A DNA stretch of 64,000 nucleotides from contig NZ_JASXSZ010000009.1 in NCBI RefSeq assembly GCF_030315975.1, forward strand, positions 23,752-87,751. The letters run 5' to 3'. The notes beneath the pieces are model-generated. The model was not told where the DNA came from. It saw only the letters and a program-made list of their open reading frames with translations, and searched no databases. The position numbers were made by a program, and so were the translations under genes. Within the stretch, counting starts at the first letter, position 1. Each line of letters opens with the position of its first letter. The stretch is from Microbacterium candidum (GTDB taxonomy: Bacteria > Actinomycetota > Actinomycetes > Actinomycetales > Microbacteriaceae). Below are positions 43,702 to 52,292 of the stretch, piece by piece.

Positions 43702-44718
43702 ATGGCATCAGCGACCCTCGCGAGAACCCGTTCGATCGTGCCCGGCCTCGCGGTCGCCGGCGCGGCGGCCGCCGCATCCTTCGCCCTCGCGACCGTCGTG
43801 CACGGCTTGAGCGCCCTGCTCGTCGCCATCGTGCTGGGGATCGCGTTCCGCAACCTCGTGCGCCTGCCGCCGAGCCTGGAGTCGGCGCTCGCGCCCGGCC
43901 TCGCGGTCGCCGCGAAGCGCGTGCTCAGGATCGGAGTCGTCCTGCTGGGGCTCCAGCTCGTGCTCGGCGACATCCTCCGCCTCGGCCCCGGCATGATCGT
44001 CGTCGTCATCGCGATCGTGGGCGTCGGCATCCTCTCGACGCTCTTCATCGGCAGGCTCCTCGGGATCTCGCCGACGCAGCGCCTGCTCATCGCCTGCGGG
44101 TTCTCGATCTGCGGCGCGGCGGCGGTGGCCGCCGTCGACGGGGTGATCGAGACGGAGGACGACGAGGAGGTGGTCGTCGCGGTCGCGCTCGTCGTGCTGT
44201 TCGGCACGCTCATGATCCCGCTCATCCCGCTGGCGGGGTCCGCGCTGGGGCTCGGCGAGCTGCGCACGGGCCTCTGGGCGGGCGGATCGATCCACGAGGT
44301 CGCGCAGGTCGTCGCCGCAGGCTCCGCGATCGGGGGAGCGGGGCTCGCCGCAGCGATCGTCGTCAAGCTCGCCCGCGTGCTGATGCTCGCGCCCGTCCTC
44401 GCGACGATCTCGCTGTCGCGTCGCCGCGCGATGAAGACGATGGATGCCAGCGGCAAGCGCCCGCCGCTCGTGCCCCTGTTCGTCGTCGGATTCATCGCAA
44501 TGGTGCTGCTGCGGTCGACGGGGCTCATCCCGGCGCCGGTCGTCGCGATCGCGGGCGGTGTGCAGACGGCGCTCCTGGCCGCGGCGATGTTCGCGCTCGG
44601 CGCGGGCGTGCGGATCTCGATGTTCCGCAAGGTCGGCGTGAAGCCGTTCGTCCTGGCCGCCTGCTCGACGGCGATCGTTGCCTCGGTCGCCCTCGCCGGC
44701 GTCGCGATCGCGGGCTGA
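43702..44718 (+). CDS. YeiH family (UPF0324) putative sulfate exporter
   Basis: A 338-residue membrane protein with about ten helices. Family landmarks: LGIAFRNLVRLPPSL, LLIACGFSICGAAAVAA and LWAGGSIHEVAQVVAAG (the conserved GxSIHE region). YeiH proteins are thought to export sulfate, sulfite or related anions. The start at 43702 (MASATLARTR) suits the family length; an ATG at 43651 would add 17 polar residues. Confidence 0.88.
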   Translation: MASATLARTRSIVPGLAVAGAAAAASFALATVVHGLSALLVAIVLGIAFRNLVRLPPSLESALAPGLAVAAKRVLRIGVVLLGLQLVLGDILRLGPGMIVVVIAIVGVGILSTLFIGRLLGISPTQRLLIACGFSICGAAAVAAVDGVIETEDDEEVVVAVALVVLFGTLMIPLIPLAGSALGLGELRTGLWAGGSIHEVAQVVAAGSAIGGAGLAAAIVVKLARVLMLAPVLATISLSRRRAMKTMDASGKRPPLVPLFVVGFIAMVLLRSTGLIPAPVVAIAGGVQTALLAAAMFALGAGVRISMFRKVGVKPFVLAACSTAIVASVALAGVAIAG

Positions 44719-44740
44719 GCGGCTCAATGACGCGAAGCCG

Positions 44741-45241
44741 TCACTCGTGCAGGGCGGCGACCACCAGGTCGTGCATCTCCGCGCTGTACGCCACGATCCG
44801 GATGTCGTCGACGGCGGTCCGTGACTCGCTGAGCGTGGCGACCGCCGCCGCGACGGCATCCTCTCGCGGCCATCCGTAGATCCCGGCGCTGATCAGCGGA
44901 AACGCGATCGATCGGACACGCAGCTCATCGGCGATCTCGAGTGAGCGCCGATAGCAGGAGACGAGCAGCGAGCGGTCGCGCTCGCCCGCCGCATGGTTCG
45001 GTCCCACGGTGTGGATGACCCAGCGCGAGGGCAGATCGCCGGCGGTCGTCCAGCCCGCATCGCCCGTCGCGAGGCCGTTCGGGAAGCGCGCGACGCAGTC
45101 GCGGAGGATCGCTGGACCACCCGCACGGTGGATGGCGCCGTCGACGCCGCCTCCGCCGCGCATGGCTCTGTTCGCGGCGTTGACGATCGCGTCGACGTCC
45201 TGCGTCGTGATGTCGCCCTGCACCGCGGTGACCCGAGCCAT
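44741..45241 (-). CDS. Macrodomain protein (ADP-ribosyl hydrolase type)
   Basis: A 166-residue macrodomain. The substrate site is complete: AIVNAANRAMRGGGGVDGAI and then SAGIYGWPRED. YmdB/MacroD-type enzymes remove ADP-ribose from proteins or deacetylate O-acetyl-ADP-ribose. The start shares its last base with the GntR stop, so the two are co-transcribed. Confidence 0.92.
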   Translation of the reverse strand: MARVTAVQGDITTQDVDAIVNAANRAMRGGGGVDGAIHRAGGPAILRDCVARFPNGLATGDAGWTTAGDLPSRWVIHTVGPNHAAGERDRSLLVSCYRRSLEIADELRVRSIAFPLISAGIYGWPREDAVAAAVATLSESRTAVDDIRIVAYSAEMHDLVVAALHE

Positions 45242-45918
45242 CAGTCCTCCATGAGCTCCTCGGAGCGTTCGACGACGGCGAGGGCCGCCGCCTGCGCGGC
45301 GTCCCCGTCGCGGTCGCGGATCGCGAAGAAGAGCGCCTCGTGCCGGTCTGCGCTCGTCGACTCGATCGACATGGATCCCGGCGCGTTGCTCGTCACCGCG
45401 CTGTGCAGGGAGTTGTCGAAGCTCGCGTAGATCCCGGCCAGAAGCTGGTTGTGGGATGCCGCGACGACGCCGAGATGGAACGCGACATCGCGGTCGACGA
45501 AGGCCGCCGCGTCGCCGCGCCTCGCCGCGACGCGCCGCGCGAGCAGCGCGGTCTCGAGCTGCGCGAGGTCGTCCGGGGTGCGGTGCTCCGCCGCCTCCCG
45601 CGCCGCGAGTGCATCGAGCGCGCGCCGCACGCGCATCACCTCGCGCGTATCCGCGATGCGGATGGTGCGTCGCAGCGCCACCGCCGTCGGATCGTCCGCG
45701 ACGACGTAGGTGCCGTCGCCCTGACGTGTCTCGAGCAGGCCGAGCTGGACGAGAGCGCGGACGCCCTCGCGCACGGAGGGGCGGCTGACGCCCAGTTGTG
45801 AGACGAGCTCCGCCTCGGTGGGGATGCGGCTGCCGACCTCCCACGTGCCCGACGTGATCTCGGACTGGAGGCTGTCGACCACGGTGTCGACGAGCGACCG
45901 GCGTTGTATGGGCTGCAC
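45241..45918 (-). CDS. GntR/FadR-type transcriptional regulator
   Basis: A 225-residue regulator. The winged HTH is PTEAELVSQLGVSRPSVREG and RQGDGTYVV. The C-terminal FCD domain has the metal-site pattern D-x3-H (DVAFHLGVVAASHN) and DRHEALFFAI. GTG start behind GAGGAAGA. Divergent from the amidohydrolase-transporter operon, which it likely represses until a small acid or amide effector binds. Confidence 0.92.
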   Translation of the reverse strand: MQPIQRRSLVDTVVDSLQSEITSGTWEVGSRIPTEAELVSQLGVSRPSVREGVRALVQLGLLETRQGDGTYVVADDPTAVALRRTIRIADTREVMRVRRALDALAAREAAEHRTPDDLAQLETALLARRVAARRGDAAAFVDRDVAFHLGVVAASHNQLLAGIYASFDNSLHSAVTSNAPGSMSIESTSADRHEALFFAIRDRDGDAAQAAALAVVERSEELMED

Positions 45919-45943
45919 GGTTCCATCTTCCTCTACGCCAAAA

Positions 45944-45958
45944 GTATGGTTATCATAC
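45944..45958. promoter_or_regulatory. GntR operator candidate in the divergent promoter
   Basis: GTATG-GTTAT-CATAC is a 5-bp-arm palindrome between the two divergent starts, immediately upstream of a good plus-strand -10 box. Confidence 0.65.
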
Positions 45959-45962
45959 GTCT

Positions 45963-45968
45963 TACAAT
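45963..45968 (+). promoter_or_regulatory. -10 box of the amidohydrolase-ABC operon
   Basis: TACAAT lies 49 nt before the ATG at 46018 and 4 nt after the palindrome. The region is AT-rich compared with the genes around it. No TTGACA is seen at 17 bp. Confidence 0.55.
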
Positions 45969-46017
45969 TCTTTTGGAATACCAAGACCGCAGGCGATGAG
46001 GCCGAGGAGAACGACGC

Positions 46018-47058
46018 ATGGCAGACCACTCACCATTGGTGGCCCCAGGTCTTGTGGATGCCCACATCCACCCCGACAAGACGAGTTGGGGGGACGCATG
46101 GATGCGGCGGCGTCCGTCCGTGACGCTGGACGACTTCGTCGAGAACAACATCCTCGCGCTGGGGGAGTACGGCGCGAGCGTCGAGGAGCGCGCGTATGCC
46201 CTCCTCAGCCAGGCGCTGCGCAACGGGACCCTCGCGATGCGCGCCCACGTCGATGTCGGCAGCGAAGTCGGCATCGCCAACGTCGAGGGCGTGCGCGCCG
46301 CCGCCGAGCGACTCCCGGACCTCACCGTCCAGATCGTGTGCTTCCCCCAGTTCGGCCTCCTGACGAATCCCGGCACGCTCGACCTCATGGCCGCGTCGCT
46401 GGATTCGGGCGCCGACATCGTCGGCGGCATCGACCCGCTCGGCCGCGAGGGCGACGTCGCCGGTCACCTCGACGCCGTCTTCGGCCTCTCCAGCCGCACC
46501 GGCCGCGACCTCGACATCCACCTGCACGACGGCGGGGAGGACGGGCTCGCGCAGATCCGCGAGATCGCCGCCCGCACCCGCGCGGCCGGCATGGAGGGCC
46601 GCGTGACGGTCAGCCATGCGTTCGCGCTGTGCGATGGATCCCTCCCGTCCCTGCGCGAGACGCTCGACCGGGTCGCCGAGGCGCGCCTGTGGATGACGAC
46701 GTGCGCGCTCGGACCGGACCCCGTGCCCGACCTCGACCTCATCGAGGAACACGGTGTCCAGCTCGCGCTCGGCTCCGACGGCGTCCGCGACAGCTGGAGC
46801 CCGTTCGGCACCGGAAGCATGGTCGATCGCACACATCTCCTCGGCTATCGCACCGGTGCGATCACCGACGCAGACCTGGAGCGGTGCTACCGCATCGCCT
46901 CTCTCGAGGGCGGACGGATGCTCGGCATCCCCGAACTGTCCGTCGCGGTGGACGCCACGAGCGCCACCCGTCTCGAGTTCGACTCCCCGTCGGTCGCCCA
47001 GCTCGTGGTCGACCGGCCCGCCCCGACGCGCGTGATCCGTCACGGTCGCGTCGTCTGA
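46018..47058 (+). CDS. Cytosine-deaminase-like amidohydrolase
   Basis: A 346-residue metal-dependent hydrolase of the CodA-type branch. Metal ligands: DAHIHPDK (HxH), DIHLHDGGED, VSHAFAL and the Asp in LALGSDGVRDSW. It deaminates or opens a ring C-N bond in this family. First gene of the seven-gene operon with a Dpp-type importer, so its substrate is probably imported by that system. The exact substrate is unknown. Confidence 0.88.
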   Translation: MADHSPLVAPGLVDAHIHPDKTSWGDAWMRRRPSVTLDDFVENNILALGEYGASVEERAYALLSQALRNGTLAMRAHVDVGSEVGIANVEGVRAAAERLPDLTVQIVCFPQFGLLTNPGTLDLMAASLDSGADIVGGIDPLGREGDVAGHLDAVFGLSSRTGRDLDIHLHDGGEDGLAQIREIAARTRAAGMEGRVTVSHAFALCDGSLPSLRETLDRVAEARLWMTTCALGPDPVPDLDLIEEHGVQLALGSDGVRDSWSPFGTGSMVDRTHLLGYRTGAITDADLERCYRIASLEGGRMLGIPELSVAVDATSATRLEFDSPSVAQLVVDRPAPTRVIRHGRVV

Positions 47059-47112
47059 CCCCTCCGCAACACCCAAACCCGATCCCCACACACCCGAAAC
47101 ACAGGAGTTCTC

Positions 47113-48756
47113 GTGGTCACTCGCAAAGCAGCACTCGCCACAGCAGCAGTGCTCTCCATCGCCGCCATCGCCCTCGCCGGCTGCAGCGGCGGGTCCAAGA
47201 GCCCGACAGGCGGTCCGTCGAAGCTCGCCCTCGATCTCAACGCCCTCGCGACGACGACGCCCGCAGGGACGAAGCCGGTCGACAACATCAACTGGAACCT
47301 CCCGTACGAGCCGTCGTCGGTCGACCCGATCTTCACGTGGAACTACGCGGAGAACACCGTCGACGCCAACCTCTGCGAGAGCCTCGTCAAGATGAAGCCC
47401 GATCTCTCGATGGAGCCGGGCCTCGCATCCAAGGTCGAGCAGCCGAACGATACGACGGTCGTCTACACGATCCGCGACGGCGTGACCTTCTGGGACGGCA
47501 AGCCCCTGACGGCCGACGACGTCGCGTACTCGCTGCAGCGCCAGATCGGTGCGGACACCAAGAGCTACTGGTCCGACTACTTCAAGAACGTCACCTCGGC
47601 AGAGGTCACGGGCCCGATGCAGGTCACGGTCAAGCTGTCGAAGCCCGACGTGCTGTTCACGCAGGCGATGGGTTCGGCGGCCGGTGCGATCGTCGAGAAG
47701 GCCGCGGCCCAGGCCGGTGGTCAGGCGTTCGGCACCCCGAAGGGCGACCTGCAGTGCACCGGCCCGTACAAGCTCGACAAGTGGGACTCGGGCAAGAGCA
47801 TCGTCATCTCGCGCAACGACGCGTACTGGGACGCCAACGTCAAGCCGCTCGTGAAGCAGATCACCTTCAGCTTCATCGCGGACGAGTCGACCGCCATCAA
47901 CGCCCTCCGCACCGGTGACGTCGACGGCCAGTTCTTCTACCTGCCGCCGGCCGGCCTCTCGCAGCTGCAGAAGAGCAGCAACGTGACGACCACCTTCGGC
48001 AAGTCGTTCGTGTTCTGGACGCTCGCGGCCATCAACAAGGACGGCGCGCTCGGCGACCAGAAGATCCGCGAGGCGCTCTCGCTCGCGATCGACCGCACCG
48101 CGCTGACCAACGTCGTCTTCCAGGGCGCCGCCATCCCGGCCCCGACGCTCGCGAACCCCGCCATGTGGGGCTACGAGAAGGATGTCTTCGCGAAGGCGTA
48201 CAAGCAGTACAACGTGACGCCCGACCTCGAGAAGGCGAAGAAGCTCGTCGCGGAGGCCGGCTCGCCCAAGACGCCGATCGTCCTTGCGGTCCAGGGCTCC
48301 TCCGCCGTGCACGAGCAGACCGCCAGCGTCATCCAGGCCGCCGGCGAGGCGATCGGACTGAACGTCCAGACGAAGGTCATCCCGGTCGAGCAGTTCGGCA
48401 ACCTGTACTTCGACAAGACGGCGCGCCAGGGCCTCGACGGGTTCTTCACGACGAACTACTCCGACTTCGCCGACCCGCTGAACGTGTACAGCTTCTTCCA
48501 GACGGGCAACTCGCACGACTACATCGACTGGAACGGTGCGGACGCGGAGATCCAGCAGGCGCTGGGGACGACGGATGAGGCCAAGCGCGCTCCGATCGTG
48601 ACCGACATCGAGAAGAAGGTCACCACCGGCCTGCCGTGGATCCCGCTCGCGTACGAGCCGACGACGCTCATCCAGAACAAGCGCATCTCCGGCGCCGTGC
48701 CGTCGTTCGCCTACCTGTACGCGCCGTGGGCGGTCACGATCGGCGGGACGAAGTAG
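47113..48756 (+). CDS. Dpp/Opp-type ABC solute-binding lipoprotein
   Basis: A 547-residue family-5 binding protein. The lipobox is ALAGC (Cys24). Conserved blocks are the DGKPLTADDVAYSLQR region and LSLAIDRTAL. Family members bind peptides, nickel or various organic ligands. Between two amidohydrolases, a cyclic amide or N-heterocycle is as likely as a peptide. GTG start, 54 nt after the amidohydrolase. Confidence 0.92.
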   Translation: MVTRKAALATAAVLSIAAIALAGCSGGSKSPTGGPSKLALDLNALATTTPAGTKPVDNINWNLPYEPSSVDPIFTWNYAENTVDANLCESLVKMKPDLSMEPGLASKVEQPNDTTVVYTIRDGVTFWDGKPLTADDVAYSLQRQIGADTKSYWSDYFKNVTSAEVTGPMQVTVKLSKPDVLFTQAMGSAAGAIVEKAAAQAGGQAFGTPKGDLQCTGPYKLDKWDSGKSIVISRNDAYWDANVKPLVKQITFSFIADESTAINALRTGDVDGQFFYLPPAGLSQLQKSSNVTTTFGKSFVFWTLAAINKDGALGDQKIREALSLAIDRTALTNVVFQGAAIPAPTLANPAMWGYEKDVFAKAYKQYNVTPDLEKAKKLVAEAGSPKTPIVLAVQGSSAVHEQTASVIQAAGEAIGLNVQTKVIPVEQFGNLYFDKTARQGLDGFFTTNYSDFADPLNVYSFFQTGNSHDYIDWNGADAEIQQALGTTDEAKRAPIVTDIEKKVTTGLPWIPLAYEPTTLIQNKRISGAVPSFAYLYAPWAVTIGGTK

Positions 48757-48760
48757 TCCG

Positions 48761-49711
48761 ATGTCTCTCGGTTCGTATCTCCTGAGGCGACTCGGGGGGC
48801 TGCTCCTGGTACTGCTGGTGACCTCGTTCCTCGTGTTCGGGTTGCTGTACCTGGCGCCGGGCAGCCCCCTCGCCTTCATCCTCGGTCCGCGCGGGGGCAG
48901 CCCCGCGCAGATCGCGGCCGCGATCGCGCACTACCACCTGAACGACCCGTTCATCGTCCGGTATGTGACGTGGCTCGGCGATGTGCTGCACGGCAACTTC
49001 GGATTCTCGATCGTCTACCGGCAGCCCGTGGCGGACCTCATCGCCTCGCGCGCCGGGACGACGACCGCCCTCGTCGCCTACGCCGCCATCATCATCGCCA
49101 TCGTCGGCATCCTGGCCGGCCTGATCGCCGCACTGCGCGGCGGTTGGGCCGACCAGGTCATCTCGTCGCTCGCGGCGATCGGGCTGTCCACGCCCGTGTT
49201 CGTCATCGGCGTCGCGCTCATCAGCCTCTTCGCCGTCACGCTCGGCTGGTTCCCCACCTTCGGGGTGGGGACCGGCGGGCTCGACACGCTGTGGCATCTC
49301 ACCCTCCCCGCGATCGCGCTCTCGGTGGCCAGCGGCGCCTACTTGGCCCGCATCACCCGGACCGCGGTCAACGAGGAGAGCGGGAAGGAGCACGTGCAGA
49401 CGGCGACCGTGCGCGGACTGTCGTCCGGGTTGATCGTGCGCCGGCACGTGCTGCGCAACGCCCTCATCCCGATCGTGACCGTCCTCGGCCTCACGATCGC
49501 CACCCTGATCGCGGGCGCGGTCGTCGTCGAGAACGTGTTCGCGCTCGACGGCATCGGGTCGCTGCTCGTCAAGGCGATCCTGCAGCGCGACTTCGCGGTC
49601 GTGCAGGCCTGTGTGCTGGTGCTCGTCGTGGCGTTCGTCGTCATCAACGCGATCGTCGATGTGCTGTACACGTTCATCGACCCGCGCATCTCCCTGGGGA
49701 GCAAGCAATGA
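48761..49711 (+). CDS. ABC transporter permease, DppB type
   Basis: A 316-residue permease with six helices. It starts SLGSYLLRRLGGLLLVLLVT. The coupling loop is near GKEHVQTATVRGLSSGLIVR. It lies 4 nt after the binding-protein stop and overlaps the next gene (ATGA). Confidence 0.92.
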   Translation: MSLGSYLLRRLGGLLLVLLVTSFLVFGLLYLAPGSPLAFILGPRGGSPAQIAAAIAHYHLNDPFIVRYVTWLGDVLHGNFGFSIVYRQPVADLIASRAGTTTALVAYAAIIIAIVGILAGLIAALRGGWADQVISSLAAIGLSTPVFVIGVALISLFAVTLGWFPTFGVGTGGLDTLWHLTLPAIALSVASGAYLARITRTAVNEESGKEHVQTATVRGLSSGLIVRRHVLRNALIPIVTVLGLTIATLIAGAVVVENVFALDGIGSLLVKAILQRDFAVVQACVLVLVVAFVVINAIVDVLYTFIDPRISLGSKQ

Positions 49712-50595
49712 GCCTCAAGACGACGTCCCTCGCCGTCGCGAGAGACAACACGCTGATGCGGAAGGAGACCCCCTTCCGCCGTGCGGTCGAAAAGCTGGGG
49801 GCGGTCGGATGCGTCGCCACGGTGATCCTCGCGATCATCGTCGTCTGCGCAGCCTTCGCCCCGTGGCTCGCGCCGTACGATCCGAACTACCCCGACCTGG
49901 CGAACGCCCTGTCGGGTCCGTCCGCGGATCACCTGCTCGGCACGGACGCCCTGGGTCGCGACCTCTTGTCGCGCCTCATGTGGGGCGCCCGCGTGACGAT
50001 CGCCGGCCCGGGCCTCGTGATCGTCCTGTCGACGATCATCGGCACCGTGCTCGCGCTCCTCGCGGCATGGCGGGGCAAGCGCACGGATGCCTTCATCGTG
50101 TGGGTGCTCGACATCCTGTTCGCGGTTCCCGGCATCGTGTTCGCCCTCATCGCGGTCGCGCTGTGGGGCCCGAACCTGCTGACCGTGGTCGCGGGCCTCG
50201 CCATCGCGTACATCCCGTACGTGGCGCGCGTCGTCCGCGGTGCGGCGCTCCGCGAGCGGAACCTGCCGTACGTATCGGCCGCGTGGCTGCAGGGCCACTC
50301 CGGGTTCGGCATCACGACCACGCAGATCCTGCCGAACGTGCAGCCGATCGTGATCGCCCAGGCGGTCTCATCGCTCGGGTTCGCCGTGATCGACCTGGCC
50401 GCGGTGTCGTTCCTCGGTCTCGGCGTGCAGCCTCCGACTCCCGACCTCGGCCTCATGGTCAAGAGCGGGTTCGATTCGCTGCTGCGCGGATACCCGGGCG
50501 AGGCGATCGCGGCGGGCGCCATGATCGTCCTCATCGTCTGGTGCGTCACCATCATCGGCGACCGCCTCATCTCCAACGCGAGGAGCATGTCATGA
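49708..50595 (+). CDS. ABC transporter permease, DppC type
   Basis: A 295-residue permease with the N-terminal DppC domain and TM1 near residue 35, then LGTDALGRDLLSRLMWGAR, the family signature. The coupling loop contains LPYVSAAWLQGHSGF. Overlaps both neighbours by ATGA. Confidence 0.92.
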   Translation: MSLKTTSLAVARDNTLMRKETPFRRAVEKLGAVGCVATVILAIIVVCAAFAPWLAPYDPNYPDLANALSGPSADHLLGTDALGRDLLSRLMWGARVTIAGPGLVIVLSTIIGTVLALLAAWRGKRTDAFIVWVLDILFAVPGIVFALIAVALWGPNLLTVVAGLAIAYIPYVARVVRGAALRERNLPYVSAAWLQGHSGFGITTTQILPNVQPIVIAQAVSSLGFAVIDLAAVSFLGLGVQPPTPDLGLMVKSGFDSLLRGYPGEAIAAGAMIVLIVWCVTIIGDRLISNARSMS

Positions 50596-51443
50596 CCGGG
50601 CCCCTGCTTCGGCTCGAGGACGTGCAGGCGACGCTGCGCCTGCGCCACAGCGAGCAGACGCTGCTGAACGGCGTGTCGTTCGAGATCGGCGAAGGCGAGG
50701 CCATCGGCCTCGTCGGCGAGTCGGGCTCGGGCAAGTCCCTCACGACGCGCGCGATCACCCGGATGCTGGACCCCAGGTTCCGCGTCACGGGGAAGATCGA
50801 GTTCGACGGCACGTCGGTGCTCGACATGTCGAGCTCCGCGCTCCGGCGCTACCGGCAGAACGACGTCGGCATGATCTTCCAGGATCCCCGCGCGCACGTG
50901 AACCCGGTGCACACGGTGGGCGACTTCCTCACGGAGGCGCTCGTCCGCGACCGCGGCGTCGACCGGAGGGATGCCGAACGGCGTGCCGTGACGCTCCTCG
51001 ACGAGGTCGGGGTGCGCAACCCCGAGGCGCGACTCCGGCAGTATCCGCACGAGCTGTCCGGCGGTCTGCTGCAGCGCGTCATGATCGCGAGCGTCCTGCT
51101 CGTCGAGCCTCGGCTCATCCTCGCGGACGAGCCGACGACGGCCCTGGATGTCACGGCGCAGTCGGATGTGATGGCGATCCTCGACGAGCAGCGCCGCGCG
51201 CGCGGTCTCGCCCTGCTGTTCATCACGCACGACCTCGAGCTCGCGGCGGCCTGCTGCGACCGGCTCGCGGTGATGTACGCCGGCGAGATCGTCGAGCAGG
51301 GTCCGCGCGTGTACAACGCGCCCGAGCATCCGTACACGATCGAGCTCATGGGCGCGCGGCCCAGCATCGAGGAGCGGGTGGCGCGGCTTCCCGTCCTCAC
51401 CTACAACCGGCAGATCCACGACCAGCTGAAGGCGGAGGCATGA
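50592..51443 (+). CDS. ABC transporter ATP-binding protein, DppD type
   Basis: A 283-residue ATPase. Walker A is GESGSGKSLTT, signature LSGGLLQRV (usually LSGGQ/MxQR; the Gln is replaced by Leu), and Walker B LILADEPTTALDVTAQ. The C-terminal oligopeptide motif ends in a short NAPEHPYTIELMGARPS. No Cys-rich iron-sulfur extension is seen. Confidence 0.92.
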   Translation: MTGPLLRLEDVQATLRLRHSEQTLLNGVSFEIGEGEAIGLVGESGSGKSLTTRAITRMLDPRFRVTGKIEFDGTSVLDMSSSALRRYRQNDVGMIFQDPRAHVNPVHTVGDFLTEALVRDRGVDRRDAERRAVTLLDEVGVRNPEARLRQYPHELSGGLLQRVMIASVLLVEPRLILADEPTTALDVTAQSDVMAILDEQRRARGLALLFITHDLELAAACCDRLAVMYAGEIVEQGPRVYNAPEHPYTIELMGARPSIEERVARLPVLTYNRQIHDQLKAEA

Positions 51444-52282
51444 GCGCAGACAATGCAGACAATGGCGACGCGATCATCGTCGCGAGCAACCTGAGGAAGA
51501 TCTTCCCCGCCCCGCGCGGAACGAAGGGCGAGCCGATCCTCGCGGTCGACGACGTCTCGTTCGAGCTGTATCCGGACGAGTGTCTCGCGATCGTGGGGGA
51601 GTCCGGCTCCGGCAAGACGACGGTGGCCCGCATGCTCGTGGGCCTGGAGACGGTGACGGGTGGCGAGCTCACCGTGCGCGGCGAGTCGCGCACGAAGGGC
51701 GTGCGGCGCCTCGGCGACCGGCGCCGGTGGGCGCGCGAGGTGCAGTACGTGTTCCAGGACCCGTACTCGTCCTTGAACGGACGGCAGCGCATCCTCGACA
51801 TCATCTCGTCGTCGGTGGCTCTGCACGGCGGTGTCAACGCCAAGGCGCCCAAGCGGGCGGCGCAGGAGATCCTTCTCAGCGTCGGCCTCGGGGAGTCGTT
51901 CTGGGCGAAGTATCCGCACCAGCTCTCCGGCGGCCAGCGCCAGCGCGTCGCGATCGCCCGCGCGCTCGCGGCCGATCCCGAGGTCATCGTCCTCGACGAG
52001 GCGGTGGCGGCGCTGGATGTGTCGATCCAGGCCCAGATCCTCAACCTCCTGAGCGACATCAAGGCGGCGCGGAGGGTGAGCTACCTGTTCATCTCGCACG
52101 ACCTCGCCGTGGTCAACCAGATCTCGGACCGCATGATCGTGATGGAGCAGGGCAAGGTGGTGGATGCCGGTGTGACGGCCGAGATCCTCGCCGATCCCGT
52201 GCAGCCGTACACGCGCGCGCTGCGTGCGGCGGTGCCGCGGCCGGGATGGAAGCCCGTGCGGCGCGAGCGACTCGCATCGTGA
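51440..52282 (+). CDS. ABC transporter ATP-binding protein, DppF type
   Basis: A 280-residue ATPase with Walker A GESGSGKTTVAR, signature LSGGQRQRVAIAR and Walker B VIVLDEAVAALDVSIQ, where the usual EPT/EPV is EAV. It completes the DppBCDF importer. The next gene starts 10 nt later. Confidence 0.92.
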   Translation: MSADNADNGDAIIVASNLRKIFPAPRGTKGEPILAVDDVSFELYPDECLAIVGESGSGKTTVARMLVGLETVTGGELTVRGESRTKGVRRLGDRRRWAREVQYVFQDPYSSLNGRQRILDIISSSVALHGGVNAKAPKRAAQEILLSVGLGESFWAKYPHQLSGGQRQRVAIARALAADPEVIVLDEAVAALDVSIQAQILNLLSDIKAARRVSYLFISHDLAVVNQISDRMIVMEQGKVVDAGVTAEILADPVQPYTRALRAAVPRPGWKPVRRERLAS

Positions 52283-52292
52283 GGTCTGCGCT

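Noticed and set aside
46030..48879. Minus-strand open frame of 949 codons opposite the amidohydrolase and binding protein genes
   Set aside because: It is the mirror of two clear genes; its Arg/Asp/Glu/Val-rich composition is typical of antisense frames in high-GC DNA.
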